From assembly GCF_001270265.1 (NCBI RefSeq), contig NZ_LGAP01000022.1:1-64000 (forward strand): DNA of 64,000 nucleotides, read 5' to 3'. The position numbers were made by a program, and so were the translations under genes. This DNA is from Ensifer adhaerens (GTDB taxonomy: Bacteria > Pseudomonadota > Alphaproteobacteria > Rhizobiales > Rhizobiaceae). The notes beneath the pieces were generated by a model. The model was not told the origin of the DNA, ran no database searches, and saw only the letters and a list, made by a program, of their open reading frames with translations. Shown piece by piece: positions 44,150 through 53,045 of the stretch (its first letter is position 1; each line of letters starts with the position of its first letter).

Positions 44150-44605
44150 ATGAACGATTTTTCCGAGAATGCAGAGCCGCGCCCGACCCCGGCTGTCACC
44201 CAGGCCTGGATCGGCCTCATGCGCGCGCAGCGGCGCGTGCTTTCGGCGATCGAAGCCGACTTCAAGAAGGCCGGTCTGCCGCCGCTCGGCTGGTATGACG
44301 TGCTCTGGGAACTGGTGCAGGCCGCGGACGGCAAGCTGCGCCCCTTCGAGATCGAGTCCCGCACTTTGCTTGCCCAGTACAATCTCTCGCGCTTGATCGA
44401 TCGGCTCGAACGGGAAGGGCTGGTCCGGCGCGAGGCATTTGATGCGGATGGGCGCGGACGCTGGGTGGTCATCACCGACAAGGGGCGCGCGATGCGCGCG
44501 CGCATGTGGCAAGTCTATTCCAGCTCGATCGAGGCTCACGTCGGCGCGAAACTGAGTGCGGACGACGCGCAGCAATTGGCGAGCCTACTCACCAAGCTCC
44601 GGTAG
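44150..44605 (+). CDS. MarR-family transcriptional regulator
   Basis: 151 residues with a winged helix (about 35-120, LPPLGWYDVLWELVQA, RTLLAQYNLSRLIDRLEREG, DGRGRWVVITDKG). ATG 44150 was chosen for size and family N-terminus; the frame extends upstream over the operators. Divergent from the GST gene. Likely represses itself and the GST until an electrophile or phenolic ligand binds. Confidence 0.84.
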   Translation: MNDFSENAEPRPTPAVTQAWIGLMRAQRRVLSAIEADFKKAGLPPLGWYDVLWELVQAADGKLRPFEIESRTLLAQYNLSRLIDRLEREGLVRREAFDADGRGRWVVITDKGRAMRARMWQVYSSSIEAHVGAKLSADDAQQLASLLTKLR

Positions 44606-44609
44606 AACT

Positions 44610-45197
44610 CTAGCTGTCGAGGCCGAAGGATTTCTCCAGCGCCTCCCAGGTTTCATCCATCGCGAAGGTCGAGGAGAGATAGGGCAGCGCCACATGCCCG
44701 TAGATCGGCGATAGCTGCCATTCGGCCGTTTCTTCATCCACGCCCGCAATCTGCTGCAGGTAGATCGTCGAGACCAGGCCGGTCCGGTCGGCACCGGCCT
44801 TGCAATGGATCAGAAGCGGCTTCGGAGCGTCGCGCAGGATCGCCATCAGCGCTTCCGTTTCCTTCAGGCTGATGGCTGAAGACGGCGACATCGGGAAATT
44901 GATGAGGCGGATGCCGTTGCGCTCGGCGGCCGCCGCTTCGTCGCGATACCAGCGCGCATCGCTGTGTTCGCCGCGCAGGTTGAGGATGGTGCGGATGCCG
45001 TAGGCCTTGGAATAGGCGGCGATCGAACTCGAGCTCGGCTGCGCCGACCGGTAGACTTCGCCGGCAACGAGCGTGTGGAAATTGCCGGTCCATTGCAGCG
45101 CCGTCAGGTAAAGCACGGCTGCTGACGCGACGACCGCGATCGCAATGGTGAGGCGGCGGGCGAAGCGCTTCGAGCGCAGGATCAATCCGGACAACAT
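44610..45197 (-). CDS. Dual-specificity/tyrosine phosphatase-like protein, membrane-anchored
   Basis: 195 residues. One N-terminal helix (about 15-35) anchors it, and the catalytic domain follows. The phosphatase loop HCKAGADRTG gives Cys132 and Arg138 (CX5R), with the general acid probably Asp78 or Asp80 in RGEHSDARW. Resembles the rhizobial DSP/PTP family that acts on phosphotyrosine or phospholipids (PgpP-like activity is known in related proteins). It ends 4 bp from the MarR stop, convergent. Confidence 0.83.
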   Translation of the reverse strand: MLSGLILRSKRFARRLTIAIAVVASAAVLYLTALQWTGNFHTLVAGEVYRSAQPSSSSIAAYSKAYGIRTILNLRGEHSDARWYRDEAAAAERNGIRLINFPMSPSSAISLKETEALMAILRDAPKPLLIHCKAGADRTGLVSTIYLQQIAGVDEETAEWQLSPIYGHVALPYLSSTFAMDETWEALEKSFGLDS

Positions 45198-45264
45198 GGA
45201 CAGCTTTCAAAGACCTCGAGAATTTGAGGTCTAGCGGGCGTCCATGATGTTTTGATGGCGAGCG

Positions 45265-45738
45265 TCAGGCGATCAGCGGCGCCGCCACGGCCTTCAGCGC
45301 AGCCCTTGCGTCGCCGGGCGCAAGCCGCACCTGAAGGCCGCGCTGGCCGCCGTTGATGTAGACCTGCGCTTCAGCAAGGGCAGCCTCTTCGATCGCGGTC
45401 GGCACCAGCTTCTTCTGTCCGAACGGACTGATGCCGCCGACATGATACCCGGTCAGACGTTCGACATCGACCGGCTTCATCATCGCTGCCGACTTGCCGC
45501 CGAAGGCTGCGGCCAGTTTCTTCATGCTGACTTCGCGATCGGACGGCACGACGCAGCAGACCGGCTTGCCGTCGACCTCGGCCATCAGCGTCTTCAGCAC
45601 CCGGCTCGGATCCTCGCCGAGCGCTTCCGCCGCCTGCAGGCCAACGCGTTCGGCGTTCGGGTCGTAGTCGTAGGTGTGGACGGTGAAGGCAACGCCGGCC
45701 TTGGCAAGTGTCTGCGTCGCGCGGGTGGTCTTGGACAT
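45265..45738 (-). CDS. ybaK: Cys-tRNA(Pro)/Cys-tRNA(Cys) deacylase YbaK
   Basis: 157 residues, the YbaK/EbsC editing fold. Features: LAKAGVAFTVHTYDYDP, VLKTLMAEVDG, VCCVVPSDREVSMKKLAAAF and GYHVGGISPFGQKK (the conserved GGxSPxG loop). It hydrolyses Cys mischarged on tRNA-Pro. It lies 16 bp downstream of an ArsC-like gene in the same orientation. Confidence 0.92.
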   Translation of the reverse strand: MSKTTRATQTLAKAGVAFTVHTYDYDPNAERVGLQAAEALGEDPSRVLKTLMAEVDGKPVCCVVPSDREVSMKKLAAAFGGKSAAMMKPVDVERLTGYHVGGISPFGQKKLVPTAIEEAALAEAQVYINGGQRGLQVRLAPGDARAALKAVAAPLIA

Positions 45739-45754
45739 CGTGCCGCTCCAGGCG

Positions 45755-46114
45755 TCAGGCGTTCGCCTTGTCGAACAGGGTTTCGTAGAGGTCCGGTTTG
45801 AAGCCGATCAGCAGATTGCCGTTGGCCTCGAGCACCGGGCGCTTGATCATCGAGGGTTGCGCCAGCATCAGCGCGATCGCCTTGTCGGCATCGAGGTTCT
45901 GTTTGTCGGCATCGGCCAGGTTGCGAAAGGTGGTGCCGGCGCGGTTGAGCACGATCTCCCAGCCTGCCTCCTTGCACCAGCGATCGAGATGGGCGCGATC
46001 GATCCCTTCGGCCTTGTAGTCGTGGAAGCGATAGGCAATGCCCTGGCCTTCGAGCCAGGTGCGCGCCTTCTTCATCGTGTCGCAACTCTTGATGCCGTAG
46101 ATCGTGACCGTCAT
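45755..46114 (-). CDS. ArsC/Spx-family protein (YffB-like)
   Basis: 119 residues, thioredoxin-like fold. TVTIYGIKSCDTMKKARTWL has a single Cys in CDTMKKA, the YffB/ArsC-like pattern, with KRPVLE and GFKP near the C-terminus. Such proteins are glutathione-linked thiol reductases or unassigned; arsenate reduction is not demonstrated. GGAAAGG precedes ATG 46114; ATG 46120 is an alternative. Confidence 0.82.
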   Translation of the reverse strand: MTVTIYGIKSCDTMKKARTWLEGQGIAYRFHDYKAEGIDRAHLDRWCKEAGWEIVLNRAGTTFRNLADADKQNLDADKAIALMLAQPSMIKRPVLEANGNLLIGFKPDLYETLFDKANA

Positions 46115-46198
46115 TCCCATGCCTTTCCTGCCTCGCGGCAAATTCGTGCTGGGAGTGATAGCCTCCCTCTCAGAGAGAGGGAAGACCTTGCCGGTGTC

Positions 46199-46834
46199 TC
46201 AGGTCACGCCGGCGTAGCGCCCCGGCTTGTGGTTGATGGCAAGCGTCATGTTGACGACGGCAGCACCGACCACCGAGAGAACGAGGTTGGCCGGAGGCAG
46301 CACGAAGAAGGCGGCTGCAAGGATCGCAAGATCCACGGCAAGCTGGAAATAACCGGCGCGGATGCCGAACTTCTCCTGCAGATAGATCGCCAGAATGTTG
46401 ATGCCGCCAAGCCCGGTGCGGTGGCGAAAGAGGATCAGCAGGCCGGTGCCCATCAGCCCGCCGCCGACAACGGTCGCGTAGATCGGCTCCAGCCTGGCGA
46501 ATTCCACCCATCCTGCCGTCAACTTCGAAAACAGCGCCACCAGGGTGACCGCAAGGAAGGTGCGCAGCGCAAACATCCAACCGAGCCGTTTGATCGCCAG
46601 CACATAGAACGGCAGATTGATCAGCGAGAACACCAGCCAGAATTGCGCGCCGGTCGCATATTGCAAGAGAAGCGCAAGGCCGGAGGTGCTGCCCGTCAGC
46701 AGCATCGCCTTGCTGTAGATGATGACGCCGAGCGACATGATCAGCGTGCCCGTCAGGATCGCCAGCGCATCCTCATAGAGGCGGTGGCGCTCGGCGGGCA
46801 CTTCCGTTGCATCGATCATTCGCTCGGCCTTCAT
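46199..46834 (-). CDS. YitT-family membrane protein
   Basis: 211 residues with five to six helices (about 23-45, 55-82, 88-108, 115-135, 152-172, 177-198). The segments GVIIYSKAMLLTGSTSGLALLLQY and FRHRTGLGGINILAIYLQEKFG are typical of YitT/DUF161 proteins. Possibly a transporter; no substrate known. It follows the aminotransferase gene by 13 bp, so they share an operon. Confidence 0.82.
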   Translation of the reverse strand: MKAERMIDATEVPAERHRLYEDALAILTGTLIMSLGVIIYSKAMLLTGSTSGLALLLQYATGAQFWLVFSLINLPFYVLAIKRLGWMFALRTFLAVTLVALFSKLTAGWVEFARLEPIYATVVGGGLMGTGLLILFRHRTGLGGINILAIYLQEKFGIRAGYFQLAVDLAILAAAFFVLPPANLVLSVVGAAVVNMTLAINHKPGRYAGVT

Positions 46835-46847
46835 TTCTTTTCAGTCC

Positions 46848-48017
46848 CTAGAGGTTCTTGAACTTGCCGATGACGTCATCGACTTCGGCCGTCTTCAGTC
46901 CGGCAATATTGATGCGACCGGATCCCGGCATGTAGATGCCGTGCTCGTTCCTGAGCCGCATGACATCCGCTTCCGAAAGCGGCAACAGCGAGAACATGCC
47001 CTCCTGGCCGGCGATGGCGCCGAGCGCCTGCCAGCGGTCCCGCAAGCCTTCGGCAAGCGAGCGGCGAATGCCTGATATGCGCTGGCGCATCGTTTCGAGT
47101 TCTTCTCTCCAGTCGTGCGCCAGTTCGGCATCCGACAGGATGGTGCGCACGATGGCAGCACCGTGATCCGGCGGCATCGAGTAGCTGGTGCGCGCCAGCC
47201 CGGCGAGGTTGGAGCGGACCGTGTCGGCCGACGCGGATGAGGTGGTCACGGCAAAGATGGCGCCGGTGCGCTCGCGGTAGAGCCCGAACGACTTCGAGCA
47301 GGACACGGCAATCAGGGTTTCCGGCACGATGCCGATGAGGTGGCGAAGGCCGGCAACGTCCTCGTCCAGTCCACGGCCGAAGCCCTGATAGGCAAGGTCG
47401 ATCAGCGGCAGCAGGCCGCGTTCGGCGACGAGCGCGGCGATCTCCAGCCACTGTGCCTCGGTGATCACGCCACCCGTCGGATTGTGGCAGCCGGCATGCA
47501 GCAGCACGGCATCGCCGGCGGAAGCACCTTCGAGCGCGCTCATCAGATTGTCGAACAGCACGGTCTGGGACGGCACGTCGAAGAACGGATAGCCGGCTGT
47601 CTCAAGGCCCGCTGCCTTGAAGATGCTGGCATGGTTCGGCCAGCTCGGCAGTCCGATCCAGATGCGCTTGCCGCCCATCTGGCGGATGAGGTCGGCCGCA
47701 AGCCGGAGCGCGCCGGAGCCGCCCGGCGTCTGCACACCGGCAAGATGGCTTCGGTTGACCGTGTCGCCGCCGACCAACGTCCAGAGATGATCGACGAAGA
47801 CGAGGTCGCCTTCGGGGCCGACATAGGCCTTGCTGTCCTGCGTTTCGAGAAGCCGCTTTTCCGCTTCCTTGACCGCGCGGAAGATCGGCGTGTGGCCGGT
47901 TTCGTCACGATAGACGCCGACCCCGAGATCGACCTTTCCAGGGCGCTCATCCTTGCGATAGAGCCCGATCAGGGCCAACAACGGATCGTCGGGTTGGCGG
48001 GTCAGAGCGTCGAACAT
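46848..48017 (-). CDS. Aromatic/aspartate aminotransferase (TyrB/AspC type)
   Basis: 389 residues, fold-type I PLP enzyme of subgroup I-alpha. Visible: DLGVGVYRDETG, the HAGCHNPTGGVIT loop, DLAYQGFGRGL with the PLP Asp/Tyr, and SCSKSFGLYRERTGAI with the PLP-binding Lys. It interconverts aspartate or aromatic amino acids and 2-oxo acids. The start MFDALTRQPDDP at 48017 is canonical. Divergent from the Lrp/AsnC regulator at 48247, which likely controls it. Confidence 0.9.
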   Translation of the reverse strand: MFDALTRQPDDPLLALIGLYRKDERPGKVDLGVGVYRDETGHTPIFRAVKEAEKRLLETQDSKAYVGPEGDLVFVDHLWTLVGGDTVNRSHLAGVQTPGGSGALRLAADLIRQMGGKRIWIGLPSWPNHASIFKAAGLETAGYPFFDVPSQTVLFDNLMSALEGASAGDAVLLHAGCHNPTGGVITEAQWLEIAALVAERGLLPLIDLAYQGFGRGLDEDVAGLRHLIGIVPETLIAVSCSKSFGLYRERTGAIFAVTTSSASADTVRSNLAGLARTSYSMPPDHGAAIVRTILSDAELAHDWREELETMRQRISGIRRSLAEGLRDRWQALGAIAGQEGMFSLLPLSEADVMRLRNEHGIYMPGSGRINIAGLKTAEVDDVIGKFKNL

Positions 48018-48246
48018 GCCGGAATTCCCCCTTGGCAGTGACAGAGTAGCGATCAGCGGTCGAGAAGGTCGTGCCGGTAGCACCTTCCGACCGCTCGACA
48101 GGCTTCTTCATTAAGGCAACGATCGCGCAAAATCGACGCCGCATTTGCCACGGAGACAATATTCGCATAGATGGAATTGCGTCGATCGATGCATTTCTTT
48201 TGCTGATTTGCTCAGATCGTGGAAAATGCGAGGGGAGGGCTGTCCC

Positions 48247-48720
48247 GTGGCCGAGCGTGGAGCGACCGAAATCGATGCGATCGACAGGCGGATTATTCGG
48301 CTGCTTGTCGAAGATGCGTCGCGAAGCAACAATGAGCTTGCCGCACGGGTCGGCCTATCGCCGGCACCGCTTTCGCGCCGGCTGGCACGGCTCTATTCGG
48401 CAGGCGTTATCCGGCAAACGGTCGTCGTCGACCCGAAGGCGGCGGGCGTCGGCCTTCAAGCCTTTCTTGAAGTCACGCTGGAGCGAACCGCAAGCAAGGT
48501 AGGACAACGCTTTATCGAGTTGGTGTCGCGCATGCCCGAGGTGGTGGAGTGTCACACCGTCGCCGGCGATTTCGACTTCCTGCTGAAGATCGCGGTGCGC
48601 GATGTCGCCGACTACAAGCGGCTGCTGTGGAGCGAGTTCGAGCAGATCGGCGAGATCAAGACGCTGCGCTCGACCATCCTGCTCGACAGTCCGAAGATGA
48701 CCGCCACGATGGCGCCGTGA
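48247..48720 (+). CDS. Lrp/AsnC-family regulator
   Basis: 157 residues. A helix-turn-helix (about 5-60, IDRRIIRLLVEDASRSNNEL, then LSPAPLSRRLARL) and a RAM ligand-binding domain (about 70-150, MPEVVECHTVAGDFDFLLKI). GTG 48247 is preceded by GAGGGGAGGG at 48230-48239. Divergent from the aminotransferase gene; such pairs usually sense the amino acid. The region 48120-48245 is AT-rich and should hold the operator. Confidence 0.87.
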   Translation: MAERGATEIDAIDRRIIRLLVEDASRSNNELAARVGLSPAPLSRRLARLYSAGVIRQTVVVDPKAAGVGLQAFLEVTLERTASKVGQRFIELVSRMPEVVECHTVAGDFDFLLKIAVRDVADYKRLLWSEFEQIGEIKTLRSTILLDSPKMTATMAP

Positions 48721-48771
48721 AGACCGGAACGCCCTGCGGACGTTCCGGATAAAAGCCACGGTGCGGGCTTT

Positions 48772-49833
48772 CTAAGCTTCCAGTGGCCCCGGCTTGCGTG
48801 CGGCGCTGGAAGCGGTTGCGCAGGCAATCTTCATCAGGTCCGAGCGGCGACGGGCGAGCCTTGTCGATACCCGGGTAACGATCAGCCCATCTTGCGGCGC
48901 GCGAACTTCGATGGCGCCATCCGGTTGTCCGGGGCGGTTGAGGATCGTCACCAGCAGATCACCCGCCTTCACCTTGTCACCGATATCGCGGTGGAAGAGA
49001 ATGGCGCCGGGCGCCGGTGCGCGGAGCATTTCGATGTTGTCGAGCGGCGCGACGATGCCACTGAAGGCGGGAAGTGCTGCCCTGTCGCCGGCGACAACGC
49101 CGCGCGCAGCGAGGAAGCGCAACAGGCCTTCGGCGTCCTTGCGTGCTATATCGGGATAGACGTCGCGTGTGCCGCGAAGCTCGACCGTGACGGAGAGTCG
49201 CCCGGGCAGTTGCGTCTTCTTCTGCCCCGCCGTCTCATACTTCCAGGCGTAGGCGACGGCCTCTTCGAAGGCGGAGCTTTCGCCATCGGAAAGAAACACC
49301 GCTTCCATGTCGAGCGCCGCGGCGAGGTCGGCGGCTTCCGGCCAGAAGGCGTCATCGATATAGGCATATTGCAGCGCTTCGTCGTCGCAGTGCAGGTCGA
49401 GCATCAGCTCGGAGCCGAGCGCCATATGCAGCAATTGCCGCTTCAGGCGATCCGTCGCCGAGTAGCGATCGAGATCGGTCAGAAGGCTATCGCGTTCGCC
49501 GAGTGCGATCAGCGGAAAGTCGCGGTTGAAATTGGTGCGCGAACCGAGATCGAAACGGCCCTGCAGTTCGCCGAAATGCGATTGCGCAGTGCCGATGGGG
49601 TTTGCCTGCGGCACGACGGTGATGTCGCCGAGAATAGCGCCGTTCTTCTCTGCCTCGGCCAGCATCTGCAGGAGGAAATGGGCAAGCGCCGTACCGGGCA
49701 GTTCGTTGGCGTGCAGCGCTGCCTGGATATAGGTCTTCGGCGCGTCGGGGCTCTTGCCCTTGAAACGGAAGACCGGCAGTCGCCATTCGATGCCTGCGGT
49801 GTCGCCGGCGATGATGATTTCCGAGATGTCCAT
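48772..49833 (-). CDS. Succinylglutamate desuccinylase/aspartoacylase family metallopeptidase
   Basis: 353 residues, M14-like carboxypeptidase fold with zinc ligands in AALHANELPG (His, Glu) and LMLDLHCDD (His). The C-terminal beta-rich part (about 245-325) has IVAPLDNIEMLRAPAPGAIL and AGDLLVTILNRPG, as in biotinyl-like extensions of this family. It probably deacylates N-acyl amino acids or a related small amide. ATG 49833 has GGGGAGACC upstream. Confidence 0.84.
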   Translation of the reverse strand: MDISEIIIAGDTAGIEWRLPVFRFKGKSPDAPKTYIQAALHANELPGTALAHFLLQMLAEAEKNGAILGDITVVPQANPIGTAQSHFGELQGRFDLGSRTNFNRDFPLIALGERDSLLTDLDRYSATDRLKRQLLHMALGSELMLDLHCDDEALQYAYIDDAFWPEAADLAAALDMEAVFLSDGESSAFEEAVAYAWKYETAGQKKTQLPGRLSVTVELRGTRDVYPDIARKDAEGLLRFLAARGVVAGDRAALPAFSGIVAPLDNIEMLRAPAPGAILFHRDIGDKVKAGDLLVTILNRPGQPDGAIEVRAPQDGLIVTRVSTRLARRRSDLMKIACATASSAARKPGPLEA

Positions 49834-49998
49834 GGTCTCCCCGCTTGTCTCGTGTCGAAGGCTTATCGGCATTCCCGATAGCGTCTGCAAGTGGCTAGAA
49901 ACGGGGAGCACTTCCTGGGCAGCGACCGAGCAAGGCTTTGACTTTCACCGCGTAACCGTTGTCTTCTGGCGGCATTCGCACCAGATGGGAACCCGCGC

Positions 49999-50625
49999 AT
50001 GATCCTGATCGGCCAATATGATTCTCCCTTCGTCCGCCGCGTCGGCATCGCGCTCACCCTCTACGGCATCGAGTTCGAGCATCGCCCCTGGTCTTCCTTC
50101 GGCGATGCTGACAGGCTTCGCTCCTACAACCCGCTGACACGCGTGCCGACGCTGGTGCTGGACGATGGTACCGCGTTGATCGATAGCCACATCATTCTCG
50201 ATTATCTCGACGGGCTTGTTCCCGATGATCGCGCGATGTTTCCAAGGTCCGAACCTGCCCGGCACCGGGCGCTGAAGATTGCTGCCCTCGCAACAGGGCT
50301 CGGCGACAAGGCCGTCAGCCTTTTCTACGAGAAACGCCTGCACGGCGAAGTCTCGGCCCTCTGGGTCGATCGCTGCCGCAGCCAGATCGAAGCGACGCTT
50401 GCCGTCCTGGAGGCCGGCCGGTCGGAGGGCGCTTCGGAGTTCTGGTTCGGGGAGCGCATTGGCCATGCCGATATCGCCGTGGCGGTGGTGCTGCGTTTCC
50501 TGTGCGAGGTCCATCCCGAACTGATCGCGATTTCCAGCTATCCCGCCTTGCGGGCGCACGGGGAAAGGATGGAGGCACTGACCGTGTTCCAGACGATCAG
50601 TCAGCCCTTCATCCCTCCGACCTGA
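49999..50625 (+). CDS. Glutathione S-transferase family protein
   Basis: 208 residues. The N-domain MILIGQYDSPFVRRVGIALT has Ser-Pro-Phe in the active-site position, NPLTRVPTLVLDDG and DSHIILDYLD. The helical C-domain has GHADIAVAVVLRF. The active-site residue is Ser or Tyr, unlike the Cys enzyme at 43390. Divergent from the desuccinylase-like gene. Substrate unknown. Confidence 0.86.
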   Translation: MILIGQYDSPFVRRVGIALTLYGIEFEHRPWSSFGDADRLRSYNPLTRVPTLVLDDGTALIDSHIILDYLDGLVPDDRAMFPRSEPARHRALKIAALATGLGDKAVSLFYEKRLHGEVSALWVDRCRSQIEATLAVLEAGRSEGASEFWFGERIGHADIAVAVVLRFLCEVHPELIAISSYPALRAHGERMEALTVFQTISQPFIPPT

Positions 50626-50771
50626 GGTCCAACCGGGGCTTGACGGCGGTCGCGCCGCGGCCAGCTACGACGCGCAAAGAGCCGGCGCAAAAACCTTGCG
50701 CCCGACGCCCCAAATCACTCTGTATCGAGAAAACTGCGGATTGCCTTCACCGTCGCCTCGAGGCCTCCGGT

Positions 50772-51347
50772 TTACGCCCGCCTTGAAAGCGGCCAGCGCC
50801 GGAGAACCTTGGTTTCGCCCAAGCCCTTGCGGGTGTGAACCAGTGCAAAGTCAAGCGCCGTCCAGGTGATGGGCGTCCGCAGGTCCGTGTAGGGCGCGGA
50901 GCGATCGCCGTAATAAAGCGTCATGTGCGGAACGACTTCGCCTTTTAGAGTCTTGCCGTCGGAAAGCTGGATCATCAGGTCATCGAGCAGTTCGTTTCCG
51001 TTTCCGCACGTCAATGTCCTCGGGTATTGACGACCCTGGTCGATACTGACGAGCCGATCGAACCGGATGTCGAACGATGCCGCGTCGACGCATGCGCCGA
51101 GGCGCATGGCGTAGCGGATGGCCTCATCCGGCAGTCCAGGCTCCTTCCACACCCGGTGGAGAGAGACGTGCAGTCGGTCGGGATCGTAGATCTCGCCCGC
51201 AGCCCCGTGCCTCTCCTGATCGTCTGCCGCCAAGCGCAAAGCCGTGTCGGCGGCGGCAGCGTCAGGAAGTATGGCGAAGTAGAGCAGGTCGATCGGCCGG
51301 CGTGGCGGCGGCGACCCCAGGTCCAAAGAAAACTGATCGATCGGCAT
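50772..51347 (-). CDS. 2'-5' RNA ligase/phosphodiesterase-like (LigT superfamily)
   Basis: 191 residues with the two-histidine pattern HVSL and HMTL of the 2H phosphoesterases (about residues 63 and 142), which hydrolyse or ligate 2'-5' or cyclic phosphates. Start ATG 51347 has GGAGGGTCGC just upstream. The substrate is unknown; these proteins often process tRNA or cyclic nucleotides. The sequence after the stop (50771-50713) stays in the same frame and is a possible remnant. Confidence 0.8.
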   Translation of the reverse strand: MPIDQFSLDLGSPPPRRPIDLLYFAILPDAAAADTALRLAADDQERHGAAGEIYDPDRLHVSLHRVWKEPGLPDEAIRYAMRLGACVDAASFDIRFDRLVSIDQGRQYPRTLTCGNGNELLDDLMIQLSDGKTLKGEVVPHMTLYYGDRSAPYTDLRTPITWTALDFALVHTRKGLGETKVLRRWPLSRRA

Positions 51348-51486
51348 GCGACCCTCCATCAACAGCAAGTCGATTGGTTGCTTCACCGCACATCGTTTTT
51401 TTCTTTGATCGTTAGCAGATGGGGATGCCGGGAGGGCACGCCCAGGTGCTGCCTCGAAAAACCTCCGATGTCCTTCCCCGGGGCCG

Positions 51487-51900
51487 TTACACCGGCGGCA
51501 TCTTGTCAAACATCGGCAGCGACGGGTTGAGGCGATCCCAGGGATAGCCGCGTGATCCATAGGTGACGGCGTCCGGCTTGTAGCGGCTCGGATCGTCGAG
51601 GCTCGCCGCGCGCACAGTGAAGACGTCGGGCATTGCGGCAAAGGTCATATAGACCGGCGAACCGCAGGTGGGGCAAAAGGCCCGCGTTTTGACATTGCCG
51701 CTGTCGGCGACCATGTCCCAGAGCGTCGCCTTGCCTTCGAGCTTCACCCCGTCTCGCCTGAAGCTCAGGTGCGATCCGTGCCCGGTGCCGCTCTCGCGCT
51801 GGCAGTCGCGACACTGACAATCGTTCGAGAAAATCGGTTCTCCTGAGATCTCGTAACGGATCGCGCCGCAGGCGCATCCTCCGATATAGGCCTTGCTCAT
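51487..51900 (-). CDS. GFA (glutathione-dependent formaldehyde-activating) family zinc protein
   Basis: 137 residues. Zinc-binding Cys: Cys9 and Cys11 (GGCACG), Cys28, Cys30 and Cys33 (NDCQCRDC), Cys76 and Cys79 (AFCPTCGSP), all matching the GFA fold. Formaldehyde-glutathione adduct formation is known for one member; others are unassigned. It lies alone, separated from its neighbours by over 130 bp. Confidence 0.87.
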   Translation of the reverse strand: MSKAYIGGCACGAIRYEISGEPIFSNDCQCRDCQRESGTGHGSHLSFRRDGVKLEGKATLWDMVADSGNVKTRAFCPTCGSPVYMTFAAMPDVFTVRAASLDDPSRYKPDAVTYGSRGYPWDRLNPSLPMFDKMPPV

Positions 51901-52071
51901 CTCATTCCTCCTGGGTTGGGTACGGGGAAGCAGGCGTGCGGCAGCAATCGGCGCCGCCCGCCGTTCTCTTCCATTGCAATTTTTTTGGCCGGCTCAGCCG
52001 ATCGGCGCGCGTGACGATCTGACGTCATACCGGTTCAGCCTGCAAACTGCGTCGCAGTCTGCGCGGCGCGA

Positions 52072-52536
52072 TCAGCCCTGTTCGTCGGTCACGGCGCCGA
52101 TCTGCGACAGGACCTTCTTCCAGCCCTGGCTCATGTTCTTGAAAGCTGTGTCGTTCTTCGGCGTCATGAATCCGGAATGGACAAGGCGAAGGCGGGTTCC
52201 GTTGTCGACCTTGGAAAGCGCCCATGTGACGACCGTGTCGAGGCGCGAACCATAGCCGGCGTTACCTTCGTGCCCACCCTTCCAGGCATAGACGAACCGT
52301 TCGTTCGGCAGCACTTCCAACACTTGGCAATGGATGACACCGTCCCATTCGCCGGCCGGCGTCGTTTGAAAGGTGAAGCGATTGCCCTCGACCGGCTCGA
52401 AGCCTGTCGGAGCCATGATCCAGCGACTCATCAAGGCGCCGCTCGTCAGCGTCTTCCAGATCGTCTCCGGGGCATGGGGGAAGACCTCGTCGACCACGAT
52501 GTCCTGCGTATGGGGCTGCAACACGACTTCATTCAT
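52072..52536 (-). CDS. SRPBCC/AHSA1-domain protein
   Basis: 154 residues with an Activator of Hsp90 ATPase homologue 1-like domain (about 15-145): VVDEVFPHAPETIWKTLTSG, LMSRWIM, then WALSKVDNGTRLRLVHSGF and GWKKVLSQIG. Its start overlaps the stop of the upstream ArsR gene (ATGA). ArsR/AHSA1 pairs are common and the function is unknown. Confidence 0.88.
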   Translation of the reverse strand: MNEVVLQPHTQDIVVDEVFPHAPETIWKTLTSGALMSRWIMAPTGFEPVEGNRFTFQTTPAGEWDGVIHCQVLEVLPNERFVYAWKGGHEGNAGYGSRLDTVVTWALSKVDNGTRLRLVHSGFMTPKNDTAFKNMSQGWKKVLSQIGAVTDEQG

Positions 52537-52862
52537 GGATCGATCTCCTTCAAGAGAGTGCGGAGGTTTGCAAACCGTTCGCGCCAGAAGGCGCCGTAAT
52601 GGCTCATCCAGTCGACCAGCGGCTCGAGGCCCTCGGGCTCAGCGCGGTAGTAGACGTTGCGGCCTTCGGGGCGCTCTGTGACGAGACCCGCCTGCTTCAA
52701 CGACTTGAGGTGCTGCGAAATGGCGCCCTGCGTCACGCCGCTGCCGCGCGTCAGCTCGACCACCGTGATTTCGTCGGCATTGGCGATGCGCTCGAACACG
52801 GCACGCCGGGTCGGATCGGCAAGGGCGCGCATGATGGCGGTAATGGGTGCGGCTTCAATCAT
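52533..52862 (-). CDS. ArsR-family transcriptional regulator
   Basis: 109 residues, a winged helix (about 10-85): MRALADPTRRAVFERIA, VTQGAISQHLKSLKQAGLV, GRNVYYRAEPEGL. No cysteine metal sites are evident, so it is likely of the non-metal SdpR-like type paired with AHSA1 genes. ATG 52862 lies close to two direct repeats that may be its operator. Confidence 0.88.
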   Translation of the reverse strand: MIEAAPITAIMRALADPTRRAVFERIANADEITVVELTRGSGVTQGAISQHLKSLKQAGLVTERPEGRNVYYRAEPEGLEPLVDWMSHYGAFWRERFANLRTLLKEIDP

Positions 52863-52869
52863 GATCAAA

Positions 52870-52895
52870 TGATTAGTGCATACTGATTGATTAGT
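52870..52895. promoter_or_regulatory. Two ACTAATCA direct repeats upstream of the ArsR gene
   Basis: TGATTAGT at 52870-52877 and 52888-52895 (ACTAATCA on the minus strand), 18 bp apart in start-to-start spacing, located 8-33 bp upstream of the ArsR start. Likely an ArsR binding site, by position. Confidence 0.5.
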
Positions 52896-53045
52896 CAATA
52901 CTATTGTTTTTGGTGGTGTGGGACCGAGGTGAACCGAAGTGGCGGGCGGACTTCGGAAACGCAAAAGGGGCATGCCTCGGCACGCCCCTTGAGGGTTTTC
53001 GACGGCCATTCCGCAAACGCACAAGGGCGTCTGCCGCGCCTGTCG

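Noticed and set aside
50713-50771. Short minus-strand frame after the LigT-like stop ending IRSFLDTE
   Set aside because: Only 18 codons in the same frame after the stop; may be a gene remnant or chance, and there is too little to support a feature.
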